From Chloroflexota bacterium (GTDB lineage Bacteria; Chloroflexota; Anaerolineae; Aggregatilineales; Phototrophicaceae), in assembly GCA_028873975.1 (NCBI GenBank), contig JAPPMO010000090.1:1989-65988 (forward strand): 64,000 nt of DNA, in the 5' to 3' direction. The notes beneath the pieces are model-generated. The model was given only the letters and a program-made list of their open reading frames with translations, did not search any database and had not been told where the DNA came from. Positions 18,244 to 26,611 of the stretch are shown piece by piece. A program made the position numbers and the translations under genes. How positions within the stretch are numbered: the stretch's first letter is position 1; every line of letters starts with the position of its first letter.

Positions 18244-19407
18244 TTAGCGGTTCAGCTCTGTGATCCTGTGGCTTGAGTAGATCTGGCTGGCGCCATTTGC
18301 CCAGTCGACCGTCCTCCCGCCTTTGAAATTGCGGAAATAAGGCGCGCCCAGCGCCGCCGCGCGGGCGGCTGCAAATAGCTCGCCCGGTATGCTGTAAACG
18401 ACCGAGGCGTAGCGCTCCGGAATCCGCCGCGGGATCGGCAGCAGCGTATCGACATAAGTCCGAATCTCGGTCGCGTCTTCCGTGGATACCAGGGCGACGG
18501 GGCGTGAAATGCTCTGGGCCGCGCGCGCCACTTCCGCCATGCGGTCGGCGTCGAATTGACCCGCGGAAAGCAAAATCAGCGGCGTATCGGCATCCCCTGC
18601 GAAATACTGCAAATGCGACCATTCCTCGGTCTCTTGCGCCAGGGCGGCGTCGCCGCTCGCTTCCAGGACTTTTGCCGCGCTGAACATGGCAACGCCGTAG
18701 AGCGGTCCCGCGCCGACAAATTCGAAGAGCCTGGCGCCGCGCCAGCGCTCAACCAAGTCGTCGACGACCGGCTCGCAGACCTGGATGGTCTCCTCGACCG
18801 CGTCCGCCAATGCGGCGATGGCTTCTCGTTCGGCATCAGCAGCGGCGGTCGTGAGCGAGCCACGCACCTCGGCGATGCGCAGAGCCGCCAGCAGCAGGGC
18901 GATCTGTGAAGCCAGGTAGGAGCGGATGCCGGGGACAACCATGCCCGCCAGTTCATCGGGCAGGGGAGGCACGGCGGTTTCGAACACGGTCTCGGCGACC
19001 GCGCCCAGGGGCCCGCCTGGATTGCCGGTCAGCGCCACGGCCGTCGCGCCGGCTTTACCCGCCAAATCCAGCGCTTCAATGGTGCGGCTGACTTCGCCCG
19101 AGACCGAGACGCAGATGACCAGATTGGCGCCGGGACCGGTATCGGGCAGGAAGCCGGCGGTATAGCGACTGAAAGGCAGGGAACTGAGGGCTTGCGTCGG
19201 CAGGCCGGTCAATTGATGAAAGGCCAGCTCGGCGCCCACCGGCGCGTGGTGGCTGTCGCCGCAGCCGACCAGATAGATGCGCTTGACGGAGGTGCAGGTC
19301 TCGAAGTCGAAGGCGCGGCGGGCCGAGGCGTCGAAGGGTTTGACGATAGCGCGGATGAGGTCGGGCAGGGTGTCGATTTGCTGGTGCATGGGGGAGCGGT
19401 TGGTCAT
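18244..19407 (-). CDS. SIS-domain sugar isomerase-like protein
   Basis: A 387-residue protein with two SIS (phosphosugar-binding) domains. Domain 1: RIYLVGCGDSHHAPVGAEL and VICVSVSGEVSRTIEALDLA, with the Ser-rich phosphate-binding turn. Domain 2: ARLFEFVGAGPLYGVAMFSA, QETEEWSHLQYF, and PLILLSAG. Arrangement resembles GlmS C-terminal halves and AgaS/FrlB-type isomerase-deaminases. No glutaminase domain. ATG 19407 follows GAAGGAAAC. It heads the operon with the PfkB-like protein and cytosine deaminase. Substrate not known. Confidence 0.82.
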   Translation of the reverse strand: MTNRSPMHQQIDTLPDLIRAIVKPFDASARRAFDFETCTSVKRIYLVGCGDSHHAPVGAELAFHQLTGLPTQALSSLPFSRYTAGFLPDTGPGANLVICVSVSGEVSRTIEALDLAGKAGATAVALTGNPGGPLGAVAETVFETAVPPLPDELAGMVVPGIRSYLASQIALLLAALRIAEVRGSLTTAAADAEREAIAALADAVEETIQVCEPVVDDLVERWRGARLFEFVGAGPLYGVAMFSAAKVLEASGDAALAQETEEWSHLQYFAGDADTPLILLSAGQFDADRMAEVARAAQSISRPVALVSTEDATEIRTYVDTLLPIPRRIPERYASVVYSIPGELFAAARAAALGAPYFRNFKGGRTVDWANGASQIYSSHRITELNR

Positions 19408-19769
19408 GGGAGTTTCCTTCACTCTGGAACATGAATACAGATTTTTACCACAAAGACACGAAGGGCACAAAGGATTCACCCGCCGAGAAGAAAAAAGTTT
19501 TCATCCCCGAAGCGCGCCGGGAATTCCTCGCGCGAGCGACTAGTAAAACAGTCTTTTGCGGAGCTGCGCCAAGGTATTGTTGCGGCGACCGAATGCAAAT
19601 AGAATAATTGGTGGCAGAGACCTGCTATAATTGCAATTCGTGAAAGTCTTGGTGAATTGCGAACTTCCAGCAAGAACCCATTGCGCAAGGAATCTTTCGA
19701 GAATCAGAGAAGCGTCTAACGTAATTTTGGTCTTTTTGTGTATAGTATCGTTGCAGTAAGGCTGTCAGA
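19408..19769. other. Intergenic region with decayed repeat and divergent promoters
   Basis: Contains a fragment of the CACAAAG/GGGCACAAAG repeat type near 19445-19475. A TATAGT at 19741-19746 lies 24 bases before the TTG start of the DUF4160 gene and may be its -10 box; the -35 is unclear. No gene is seen. Confidence 0.45.
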
Positions 19770-20027
19770 TTGGTTAAACTGCTATATCGTCAGAAACATG
19801 GCTACAACGTTGCGGTTTATCCAAACGATCATGAGCCCGCTCACGTCCATGTGACAAAGGATAAGCGGCATGTGATTGTCTTTTTAGCGCCCATAGAATT
19901 TGGGCAAAATGATGGATTCAAGAACGCAGACCTGAGAAGGATTCGAAAGTTGGTTAAGAAGCACAAAAAGAGACTCTTTGAGGCTTGGATAGAATATCAC
20001 GGTATTCCTGATAGCAAGGGATACTAG
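19770..20027 (+). CDS. DUF4160 family protein
   Basis: An 85-residue protein with the DUF4160 hallmark NDHEPAHVHVTKD (His-rich HxPxHVHV) and a basic helical C-terminus (RRIRKLVKKHKKRLFEAWIEYHG). Starts at TTG 19770. These genes are regularly found beside DUF2442 genes, as here, and the pair has been proposed to act like a toxin-antitoxin or regulatory module; the activity is not established. Lower GC and different codon use from the neighbours suggest a mobile pair. The partner starts 16 bp downstream. Confidence 0.78.
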   Translation: MVKLLYRQKHGYNVAVYPNDHEPAHVHVTKDKRHVIVFLAPIEFGQNDGFKNADLRRIRKLVKKHKKRLFEAWIEYHGIPDSKGY

Positions 20028-20043
20028 AGTGGGAGGACATGCC

Positions 20044-20319
20044 ATGGATATGGTGCCGCTGGTGAATCCGGTCCGGTGCGCTGCTAAAAAAGTATCTTTC
20101 ACCAAGAAGTATGCGCGAATTTCACTCGCGGATGGCCGTGTGATCAGTCTTCCGTTGAAATTCTATCCTCGCTTGCAGAATGCCACCGACTCGCAACGGA
20201 AGAACTATGAGTTATTTGGCCTCAACATCTATTGGGATGAACTCGATGAAGGCATTGACCTGACAGCTATGCTCACGGGCATGTATCGTCGTCGAGAGCA
20301 TGTGGAACCGGTAACCTAG
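20044..20319 (+). CDS. DUF2442 family protein
   Basis: A 91-residue protein with the DUF2442 pattern: ARISLADGRVISLPLKFYPRL, the NYELFGLNIYWDELDEGIDL segment and a short C-terminal tail. ATG 20044 has GGGAGGA seven bases upstream and is preferred to GTG 20029. It follows the DUF4160 gene directly, same strand. DUF2442 proteins are thought to bind DNA or neutralise a partner, but this is weakly supported. Confidence 0.78.
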   Translation: MDMVPLVNPVRCAAKKVSFTKKYARISLADGRVISLPLKFYPRLQNATDSQRKNYELFGLNIYWDELDEGIDLTAMLTGMYRRREHVEPVT

Positions 20320-20390
20320 GAGGCGCGTGTCGCCCGCCATTCCGCCATCGTCTTGATGAAGAGCGCAGGCAAGAACGGAGCAGTCCTGTT

Positions 20391-20449
20391 AGTGTGTGCA
20401 AGCGAGGCATTCCTGAGATATCTTAGCCGGCTACGCGCCAAACGGATTC
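20391..20449. repeat. Dispersed repeat family C, weak copy
   Basis: TGTGTGCAAGCG, GGCATTCCTG and TAGCCGGCTACGCGCC match the second half of the family C consensus. It sits just past the 3' end of the peptidase gene, as copies 1 and 5 do relative to their neighbours. Confidence 0.45.
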
Positions 20450-20465
20450 AAAGGCAAATGGATCA

Positions 20466-21587
20466 TCAATTGCCTTTGTATTCAAGGATTCTCAAAACAA
20501 ACGCGCTGACCCACCTCACCGCCGCCGCCAGATCCCCCAGCGCGACAGTCTCCTCGGTCGTATGCGCGTTTTCCAGCACGACGCCGATCAAACCCAAGCA
20601 GCGCGCGTTCAAACTCAGCAGCATATCGTCGCTGCGCGAGACATAGCCGTAATTGAGCTTGACCGTGCCCGGCCGCGCTTGATTGACCTCCTCCGCCAAG
20701 TCCGTCGCCAGCGCCTGGTAATCCAGCGGGACGACCGAGCCGCGACCAAAACCGGAAACGAAAGCCTGCGACGCGCCGATGCCGGGCGCATGGCCTGTCT
20801 CCTCGTCGACGTTGTGGGCGTCGATATTGATGAAACCCAGGCGCGGCGGCAGCGCATGCGCCAGGCGCGACGCGCCCTGCCCGAACAGACCGTCGGGCGG
20901 TCCTTCTTCTTGATCGGTGAAAGCGACGACGACCTTGCGACCTCGCGAAATGAAGTCATCGCAGAAGGCGCTCAGCGCCCGCGCCGAGAGCAGCCCGATA
21001 AGGACGCCTGTGGCGTTATCCAGTCCCGCGCCGATGATTCGCCCCTCGACGAGGCGCGGTTCCGCAGCCATCAAGACCGTATCGCCCCAGGACAATGCGC
21101 CGCTCTCGACATCAAAGCGGATCTCCCGCTGGCCATCGACCTCGCCGAATTGCAATGACCCCTCGGCGGCGGTCTCTATGCGCCCGGCCAGGTAACGGAC
21201 GGCGATGGCGCGGCAACGATACCGCGGATGCGGTATCCGTATCGCGCAGAGTGGATACAGCGTCGCCTTTTCCAGATTCAAGACGCGAAACGAGGGACGG
21301 TCCATGTGCGCCGTGATGAGCACGTCGGCCGCCGCGGCTGCCGAGCCGATTTCAATCGCCAGAGTCCCCGCCGCTCGGATGCGCGGATCAGCCGAAAGCG
21401 ACAAACCCAGTTCGCCGGCGACATCGCCGATGACTCCGCCGACCGCGCCGGGCAGAGCGGCGCCGCTGTTGGGCGCGGGCGCCGCCAGGAGACGCCTCAA
21501 ATAGCTGTAAATCGTATCGGCGTAATAAACCGGATGCTTGTCTATCCGGGATATCAAGTTTTCGACGGTCATGGCAGCGCTATTCAC
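20466..21587 (-). CDS. M42-like (glutamyl aminopeptidase type) metallopeptidase
   Basis: A 373-residue di-zinc aminopeptidase-like protein. Ligand motifs: AHMDRP (His94, Asp96), GAGLDNATG (bridging Asp190), DQEEGP (base Glu227, ligand Glu228), NIDAH (Asp257) and ENAHTTEE (last His near 341). The order and spacing fit the M42/M28 clan; an M20-type deacylase is the alternative. GTG 21587 overlaps the nucleoside hydrolase stop as GTGA, so translation is coupled; an ATG at 21572 is also possible. It may open amide or acyl bonds in the compound handled with the nucleoside hydrolase. Confidence 0.8.
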   Translation of the reverse strand: MNSAAMTVENLISRIDKHPVYYADTIYSYLRRLLAAPAPNSGAALPGAVGGVIGDVAGELGLSLSADPRIRAAGTLAIEIGSAAAAADVLITAHMDRPSFRVLNLEKATLYPLCAIRIPHPRYRCRAIAVRYLAGRIETAAEGSLQFGEVDGQREIRFDVESGALSWGDTVLMAAEPRLVEGRIIGAGLDNATGVLIGLLSARALSAFCDDFISRGRKVVVAFTDQEEGPPDGLFGQGASRLAHALPPRLGFINIDAHNVDEETGHAPGIGASQAFVSGFGRGSVVPLDYQALATDLAEEVNQARPGTVKLNYGYVSRSDDMLLSLNARCLGLIGVVLENAHTTEETVALGDLAAAVRWVSAFVLRILEYKGN

Positions 21588-22516
21588 GATTGAGACAGCG
21601 CTTTGACGAACATCGCGTGTACGCCGTCGGTATCCAAAGCCTGGACGACATTGACATTGGGCGCGTTCCCGCTCATGTGGTTGTAATCAATGACCGTTTG
21701 CCCACGCGTATGTTGGCCGTTCAGCTCGACGGTGACAAAGAACTTGCCGCTCTCTCGTATCAAATCCGGCTGCAGCGTCACCGCCATCGCCAGTGGATCC
21801 GGCAGCAGGTAGGCGGGTCGATTGTAGGTATGCTGCAGGCGCTGGGCTGTTTTGCCGGAGATCTTTTCAAAGAAGCGCCCGTTGACCGTATCGATAGCGC
21901 ATAGCTGATTGAACTTGTCCCAGGTAAATCCATGCGCCAGCGTCGTCTCCCAGCTGAGCATGGCGGCGTCGTCGAAGGCGGCTAGCGTGATGAAAGCCGC
22001 TTCGGGATCTGTGTAGATATTGTATTCGGCGGTCAGGTTGGGCGTATTGCCATGCGCCGCGATCGTGCCGCCCATGAAGACGAATTGCTTGATGCGCGCG
22101 GGAAACTCTGGATCGAGGCGGATAGCGGCGGCCAGGTTGGTCAGCGGACCCAGCGCGATCAAGGTCAGTTCGCCCGCGTATTCGCGCGACAGCCGCAATA
22201 GCGCCAGAACCGCGTGCTCGTCCTCGATCGAGCGCGTCAACGGCGGGCGGTCGCGGAAATCGCCCAATCCGTCGCCGCCGTGGAACTCGGCCGCGTCTTC
22301 CCAGGCTTGGACCAAGGGACGGTCGATGCCGGCGTATACCGGCACGTCCTCCCCCATGATTTCGAGGATGGTCAGGACGTTGGGATTGACCTGGCGGATA
22401 TGCACATTGCCGGTCAAGGTGGTGATGGCCAGCACGTCGACATCGGGGTGGGTCAGCGCCAGCATGATCGCTTGCGCGTCGTCGACGCCGGCGTCAGTGT
22501 CGATGATGAGTTTCAT
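21584..22516 (-). CDS. Inosine-uridine preferring nucleoside hydrolase (IunH family), copy 1
   Basis: A 310-residue nucleoside N-ribohydrolase. The calcium-binding DTDAGVDDA motif is at 6-14, followed by FMGGTIAAHGNTPNLTAEYNIYTDPEAA, where Asn and Glu contact the ribose, and a conserved His region (PLAMAVTLQPDL). Expected reaction: nucleoside plus water to base plus ribose. A second family member is at 35019-35963. GGAGGGGAG lies upstream of ATG 22516. Followed by the M42-like gene in the same transcript. Fits the nucleoside salvage theme of this region. Confidence 0.9.
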   Translation of the reverse strand: MKLIIDTDAGVDDAQAIMLALTHPDVDVLAITTLTGNVHIRQVNPNVLTILEIMGEDVPVYAGIDRPLVQAWEDAAEFHGGDGLGDFRDRPPLTRSIEDEHAVLALLRLSREYAGELTLIALGPLTNLAAAIRLDPEFPARIKQFVFMGGTIAAHGNTPNLTAEYNIYTDPEAAFITLAAFDDAAMLSWETTLAHGFTWDKFNQLCAIDTVNGRFFEKISGKTAQRLQHTYNRPAYLLPDPLAMAVTLQPDLIRESGKFFVTVELNGQHTRGQTVIDYNHMSGNAPNVNVVQALDTDGVHAMFVKALSQS

Positions 22517-22624
22517 ATTTATTTACTCCCCTCCGGGCAGATATTTTCACCTTAAATATAGCACGGTCAAGCCGCCAGCCATATAAATATCGCCCGAAAT
22601 GCGTCCATCAAGAGCTGATACAGA

Positions 22625-23045
22625 CAGGGCAATCGCATCAAAATGATAGCGGCTGAAATGGTGGGAATTTACACTGAATATTAACCACTGTGGACACAGA
22701 AGTAGTCCCAATTAAGTAATGAGAATCAACAATAGGGACAAATTGTAGGGGCGTTTCGGCTAGGTTTTGCGGGCGACCCGCCGCCGCGCATAGACACTGC
22801 GGGTCGGCCGCCCCTACCGCCGACTATTATGTTGGAGCGCATTAGCATTACTAGTTTTACTGAGGGCACAGAGAAAAACATAAAATGTCTTATTTCAACT
22901 GTGTTTACGAGTGAAAAATCACGTTTCGCTTATCACTCTTTCTTATGCTTAATCTCGGATTTTAGAAGAAATGTCGTCTGAACACCAAGTAACTCTGTGC
23001 GCTCTGCGCTCTCTGTGTTGATAAAAATTTGATGCAATTGCCCTG
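22625..23045. repeat. MITE-like element, family A, copy 2 (interrupted)
   Basis: Starts CAGGGCAATCGCATCAAA and ends TTTGATGCAATTGCCCTG, an 18-bp inverted repeat with one mismatch. Outside the insert it follows copy 1 (16533-16784) closely for about 250 bases, including a common flank ATGATAGCGGCTGAAATGG. Confidence 0.85.
22701..22861. repeat. Family B inverted-repeat element, copy 1, inserted in family A
   Basis: Begins AGTAGTCCCAATTAAGTAAT and ends CATTACTAGTTTTACT; absent from family A copy 1. Its centre holds a TGTAGGGGCG ... CGCCCCTAC hairpin. Other family B copies: 43217-43548, 44655-44811, 54087-54230. Confidence 0.7.
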
Positions 23046-23063
23046 GATCTTCCGAGCTGGATT

Positions 23064-23093
23064 TTGCCAATTCCGAAGAAAAGCGGGTATAAT
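23064..23093 (+). promoter_or_regulatory. Promoter of the BMP binding-protein gene
   Basis: TTGCCA (23064-23069), an 18-base spacer and perfect TATAAT (23088-23093). The start codon is 52 bases downstream of the -10 box, with GGAGGA at 23135-23140. Confidence 0.8.
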
Positions 23094-23145
23094 AGCCCAA
23101 TCAGAATCACATCTGATCAAGCCAAGTTTTTAGTGGAGGAATCAA

Positions 23146-24294
23146 ATGAGGAAGTTTAGTTTTCTGTTAGTTGTTATGCTCGTGTTCCTGACGGCGTTTA
23201 CCGCCTTCGCCCAGGACGAACCGCTGCGCGTCGTTTCCGTCATCAACGGGACGCTCGGCGACAAGTCCTTCTTCGACAGCGCCCAGCGCGGTATGGACGC
23301 CATCGCTGATGAATACGATATCGAGACCGATACGGTCGAGCTTGGCATTGATCCCGCCAATTGGGAGCCGGGCTTGCTGGATGTCATGTCCGATACCGAT
23401 TCCTACGACATCTTGATCGCCGGCACCTTCCAGATGATCGACTTCATGGCTTCCAACGCCCACAACTATCCCGACAAGCTTTTCATGTTCTATGACGCCC
23501 CGATGCCCTACGACAATTCCGATGTCTGTATTGACGGCTGCTCCAATGTCTATTCGATGACTTACGCCCAGAATCAGGGTTCTTTCTTGGCCGGCGTATA
23601 CGCCGCTGCCGTCACCATGAGCGGGATCGAGGGCGCCAATGACGCCCCGACCATCGGCGCTGTCGGCGGGCAACAGATACCGGTCATCGACGACTTCATC
23701 GTGGGTTACGAGCAGGGCGCTTGCCTGGTCAATCCGGACACCGTGAGCATCGTGCAATATGCCGGTAGCTGGAACGACCCGGCCCGCGGCAAGGAAATCA
23801 CCCTGGCCATGTACGAGCAGGGCGCTGATATCGTCTTCCAGATCGCCGGCGGCACCGGCGTGGGCGTCTTTGAAGCGGCGCAGGAACAGGGACGCTACGC
23901 CATCGGCGTCGATTCCGACCAGGCTGTGATTGTGGCCGAGACCGATCCCGACCAAGCCGAGCGCATCTTGACCAGCATGATGAAAAATGTCGACAACTCG
24001 ATCTTCCGCGCTATTAGCCTGCATCTCGATGGCATGCTGCCCTACGGCTCGTCCGAGAGCCTGGGCATTCCCGAAGGCGGCGTTGGCTTGGCCAAGAATG
24101 ACTTCTACGATATGGCCACGTCTGATGACATCAAAGCGATGGTAGAGGCGGCCGAAGCCGCCGTCGTCAATGGCGACATTGCAGTTCAGACCGTCTTCAC
24201 CAGCGAGGATATGATGGCTGCGGTCGGCACGGCTTGCGCCGATATGCCCACGGCCGGCATGAGCATCGACGACCTGATGATGGACGATATGTAG
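23146..24294 (+). CDS. BMP family (nucleoside-type) ABC transporter substrate-binding protein
   Basis: A 382-residue Bmp/PnrA-class binding protein. Signal peptide at 1-22 (MRKFSFLLVVMLVFLTAFTAFA), then VVSVINGTLGDKSFFDSAQRGMDAI, which is the family's NDKSFN-like opening, DILIAGTFQMIDFM, GSFLAGVYAAAVTM, IVQYAGSWNDPARGKEIT, VFQIAGGTGVGVFEAAQEQG and AIGVDSDQ. Members such as TmpC/PnrA and YufN bind purine nucleosides. Its ATPase and permeases follow at 26612-31228, but a restriction-modification pair lies in between. A hairpin after the stop may lower readthrough. Confidence 0.92.
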   Translation: MRKFSFLLVVMLVFLTAFTAFAQDEPLRVVSVINGTLGDKSFFDSAQRGMDAIADEYDIETDTVELGIDPANWEPGLLDVMSDTDSYDILIAGTFQMIDFMASNAHNYPDKLFMFYDAPMPYDNSDVCIDGCSNVYSMTYAQNQGSFLAGVYAAAVTMSGIEGANDAPTIGAVGGQQIPVIDDFIVGYEQGACLVNPDTVSIVQYAGSWNDPARGKEITLAMYEQGADIVFQIAGGTGVGVFEAAQEQGRYAIGVDSDQAVIVAETDPDQAERILTSMMKNVDNSIFRAISLHLDGMLPYGSSESLGIPEGGVGLAKNDFYDMATSDDIKAMVEAAEAAVVNGDIAVQTVFTSEDMMAAVGTACADMPTAGMSIDDLMMDDM

Positions 24295-24313
24295 GGAATC
24301 GTTTTCACGAAGC

Positions 24314-24345
24314 AGGGGCTGGTCCGCTTCGGTTGGCCAGCCTCT
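24314..24345 (+). terminator. Hairpin after the binding-protein gene
   Basis: GGCTGG (24317-24322) pairs with CCAGCC (24337-24342), followed by TCTTATTTAAT. Attenuating hairpins after binding-protein genes are common in ABC operons; here it would also separate the binding protein from the inserted methyltransferase. Confidence 0.5.
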
Positions 24346-24436
24346 TATTTAATGCACCGCGATCTGCGGTATCCGAGCAAGTTTATTTTGTGTGAGCGCG
24401 GTAGCCCAAATTCGCCGGTTACACGCCGAGCTGCTG
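24346..24436. repeat. Dispersed repeat family C, copy 3, at the left edge of the R-M genes
   Basis: TATTTAATGCACCGCGATCT, GGTATCCGAGCAAG, TTTTGTGTGAGCGCGGTAGC and CAAATTCGCCGGTTAC follow copy 1 (6769-6863) almost base for base. It ends about 16 bases before the methyltransferase ATG. Confidence 0.8.
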
Positions 24437-24452
24437 TTGCTTGAAACTTGAT

Positions 24453-25496
24453 ATGGTTGCATCGCTGCGTTGCGTAAATGAGAACTGTCATGTCGCTTAT
24501 CGAGTCATTTGCGGCGACAGCGCAGTCAAGCTTTCTGAAATTGAACCGAGAACGGTTGACTTGGTTGTAACATCGCCACCCTATTTTCGGCAACGAGAAT
24601 ATGCTGCAAAAGGCATGGGGAATGAAGAAACGGTCGAAGAATATATCGAGAACCTGCTGGTAGTTTTTGACAAGATAGTACGTATCATGAAACCAACAGG
24701 CAACATTGTTTATAACTTGGGGGACAAAATAATTGATGGCAGTTCAAAGTTAATTCCCTATCAATTTGCGCTAAAAGCGCTTGAGAATTTCGATCTTCGA
24801 CTGGTGAACGATATAACATGGGTGAAGTCCAATCCGACGCCCCATCAGTTCTCTCGCCGGTTGGTCGCGAGTACGGAACCATTTTTCCACTTTGCCTTAA
24901 ACAAAGATTATTATTACGACCGCAGCGCGTTTTTGCCGACATCGCGGAAGAAACGTTCAAAGCCAAGCGGCAAGTTGGGCGCGCGCTATCGAGATCTCAT
25001 TGAAGAATCTGATCTTAGCGAATATCAAAAAAAAGGGGCTCACAGAGCTTTAGATGAAGTCATTCTCGAAGTCCACGCCGGTAAGATTCACAGCTTTCGG
25101 ATGAAGATTCGCGGAATTCACGCGCCGGCCTATGGCGGACAAGAAGGCGGGCGCAAAATGCGAATGGAGCGATACGGATTTACAATCATTCGGATCTCGG
25201 GCGAGGCGCTCAAGCGGGATGTAATAGAGACACCGGTTGAGAATTTGCCGGGGAACGGGCACCCGGCGATATTTCCTGTTGCTGTGGTGAGGGAACTCAT
25301 TCGCCTGCTAAGCCCAGAGGGCGGCAAAATACTGGATCCCTATCTTGGCAGCGGGTCTACAGCAGTCGCGGCTCTGTTGGAGGGCCGTAGCGCTGTGGGT
25401 ATCGACATTAGCAAAGAATACTGCATCGCTGCGGAGCGCCGTCTTAACGAGACCGCTGAAATGTTGCGCACTCCAATACAGGAGCGGCTAATGTGA
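24453..25496 (+). CDS. DNA methyltransferase, beta class, probable N4-cytosine
   Basis: A 347-residue DNA methyltransferase. Catalytic motif IV is TSPPYF (residues 40-45), the form typical of N4-cytosine and some N6-adenine enzymes, and it precedes the AdoMet-binding motif I DPYLGSGST (near 295-303), which defines the beta class. A long target-recognition region lies between them, including HSFRMKIRGIHAPAYGG. ATG 24453 is taken; TTG 24441 is possible. The stop overlaps the next gene as GTGA. With that gene it forms a type II restriction-modification system inserted in a nucleoside transporter operon. Confidence 0.88.
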   Translation: MVASLRCVNENCHVAYRVICGDSAVKLSEIEPRTVDLVVTSPPYFRQREYAAKGMGNEETVEEYIENLLVVFDKIVRIMKPTGNIVYNLGDKIIDGSSKLIPYQFALKALENFDLRLVNDITWVKSNPTPHQFSRRLVASTEPFFHFALNKDYYYDRSAFLPTSRKKRSKPSGKLGARYRDLIEESDLSEYQKKGAHRALDEVILEVHAGKIHSFRMKIRGIHAPAYGGQEGGRKMRMERYGFTIIRISGEALKRDVIETPVENLPGNGHPAIFPVAVVRELIRLLSPEGGKILDPYLGSGSTAVAALLEGRSAVGIDISKEYCIAAERRLNETAEMLRTPIQERLM

Positions 25497-26599
25497 GTGA
25501 GGAGTCGCGGAGCCGTGAGATTTTGGAGAAAATTTATCAAGAAGCTGTCACTGCTTATGAAACAGATGGTTCGGACCTAGGCTTTTCTGAAGTGGAGGAG
25601 AATTTTCTTTCGATCGTCATAGAGTATCAAGAGAAGCGAAAGGCGGTGGTCGCCGTACTCTTCACATTGCTACTAAAGAAAATTATAAGCCCGGATCAGG
25701 ACATTCGGCTTCACAGGGCGGAGTTCGACGGCGGTTTCAGCGGTCGCAGGCTCGATACGAAGGTTGTTACACCCTTTTTGCGGTCGAAACAGTTTCCAAA
25801 CATGAGCGAATCGGGTTGGCTAACGCGCTCCTTTGAGCAATCTCATCCTTACGATTTCAATTATCCGGGAAATATCAGCCCGAAGAAATTAAAGGCGGCA
25901 TTTTTGAGCATAGTTGACAATGCGCAGCGTGCCGCGACAGACAAATCCAAATCGTTTTTGCGCCGACTGTTTATTGGGCTAATTGAATTTAGAGACAGGA
26001 ACAAGAATCTCCGGCTGGCGCGTCCTGTCAACCTGTCAATTGCTCAGCTGGTTGAAAGGCTGATACAGCACCACAATGTCAAGAACCCAGGCGCGGCGAG
26101 ATTGCCTGTGTTGGCAATGCACGCCATTTTGACCGTCCTCGCTCGAGAGACAGAACGATACCGCAATTGCCAACTCTTGCCGCTGGAAGCGCATACCACA
26201 GCCGACTCGCGCTCCCAGCTGGCAGGCGACATAAATATACTAGACGGCACTGGGACTTTTTTTGAGGGCTATGAGATTAAGCACAATGTGCCGATCACTA
26301 CGGAACTGATACAAACTTCATTTCAAAAAATCAGAACTTCGCCGGTCAAGGTATTCTATATCCTCACAACATATTTCCATGAGGACTATGAGCAATTCAA
26401 ACCAGCAATTGAACACATCGCGCGTTCGCACGGCTGCCAGCTTATTGTCAATGGCGTCGACCGGACATTGCTCTATTACCTGCGTCTTATCGGCGATACC
26501 CGTTCTTTCATTGACGTATATGTGTCGCATTTGGAAAACGACGACGCGATAACATTTGAATTAAAGGACAATTGGAATAAAATCGCGGTAAACAGTTAG
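25493..26599 (+). CDS. Probable type II restriction endonuclease (PD-(D/E)xK)
   Basis: A 368-residue protein translationally coupled (GTG start, 4 bp overlap) to the methyltransferase. Candidate nuclease site: GDINIL with Asp246, then Glu261-Ile-Lys263 (YEIKHN), 14 residues apart, matching D-x(n)-ExK. N-terminal half has EFDGGFSGRRLDTKVVTPFL and MSESGWLTRSFEQ, distinctive stretches that should allow assignment to a REBASE group. The C-terminal half is alpha/beta (VFYILTTYFHEDYEQF, CQLIVNGVDRTLLYYL). Lower GC than the flanking ABC genes, and 12 bp before the ABC ATPase start. I cannot give the recognition site. Confidence 0.78.
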   Translation: MSEESRSREILEKIYQEAVTAYETDGSDLGFSEVEENFLSIVIEYQEKRKAVVAVLFTLLLKKIISPDQDIRLHRAEFDGGFSGRRLDTKVVTPFLRSKQFPNMSESGWLTRSFEQSHPYDFNYPGNISPKKLKAAFLSIVDNAQRAATDKSKSFLRRLFIGLIEFRDRNKNLRLARPVNLSIAQLVERLIQHHNVKNPGAARLPVLAMHAILTVLARETERYRNCQLLPLEAHTTADSRSQLAGDINILDGTGTFFEGYEIKHNVPITTELIQTSFQKIRTSPVKVFYILTTYFHEDYEQFKPAIEHIARSHGCQLIVNGVDRTLLYYLRLIGDTRSFIDVYVSHLENDDAITFELKDNWNKIAVNS

Positions 26600-26611
26600 C
26601 GAGCGGCGCTT

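Larger units (their letters stand above)
22517..23145. other. Divergent intergenic region with nested inverted-repeat elements
   Basis: About 630 bases between the divergent nucleoside hydrolase and BMP protein genes. Family A copy 2 occupies 22625-23045 and is itself split by a family B element. The last 100 bases hold the promoter and ribosome site of the BMP gene. Confidence 0.7.

Noticed and set aside
22517..22570. TTGACC on the minus strand upstream of the nucleoside hydrolase as a -35 box
   Set aside because: No acceptable -10 box at 16-18 bases.
22020..22586. Plus-strand frame opposite the nucleoside hydrolase
   Set aside because: Shadow frame, Ser/Ala/Arg-rich and without family features.
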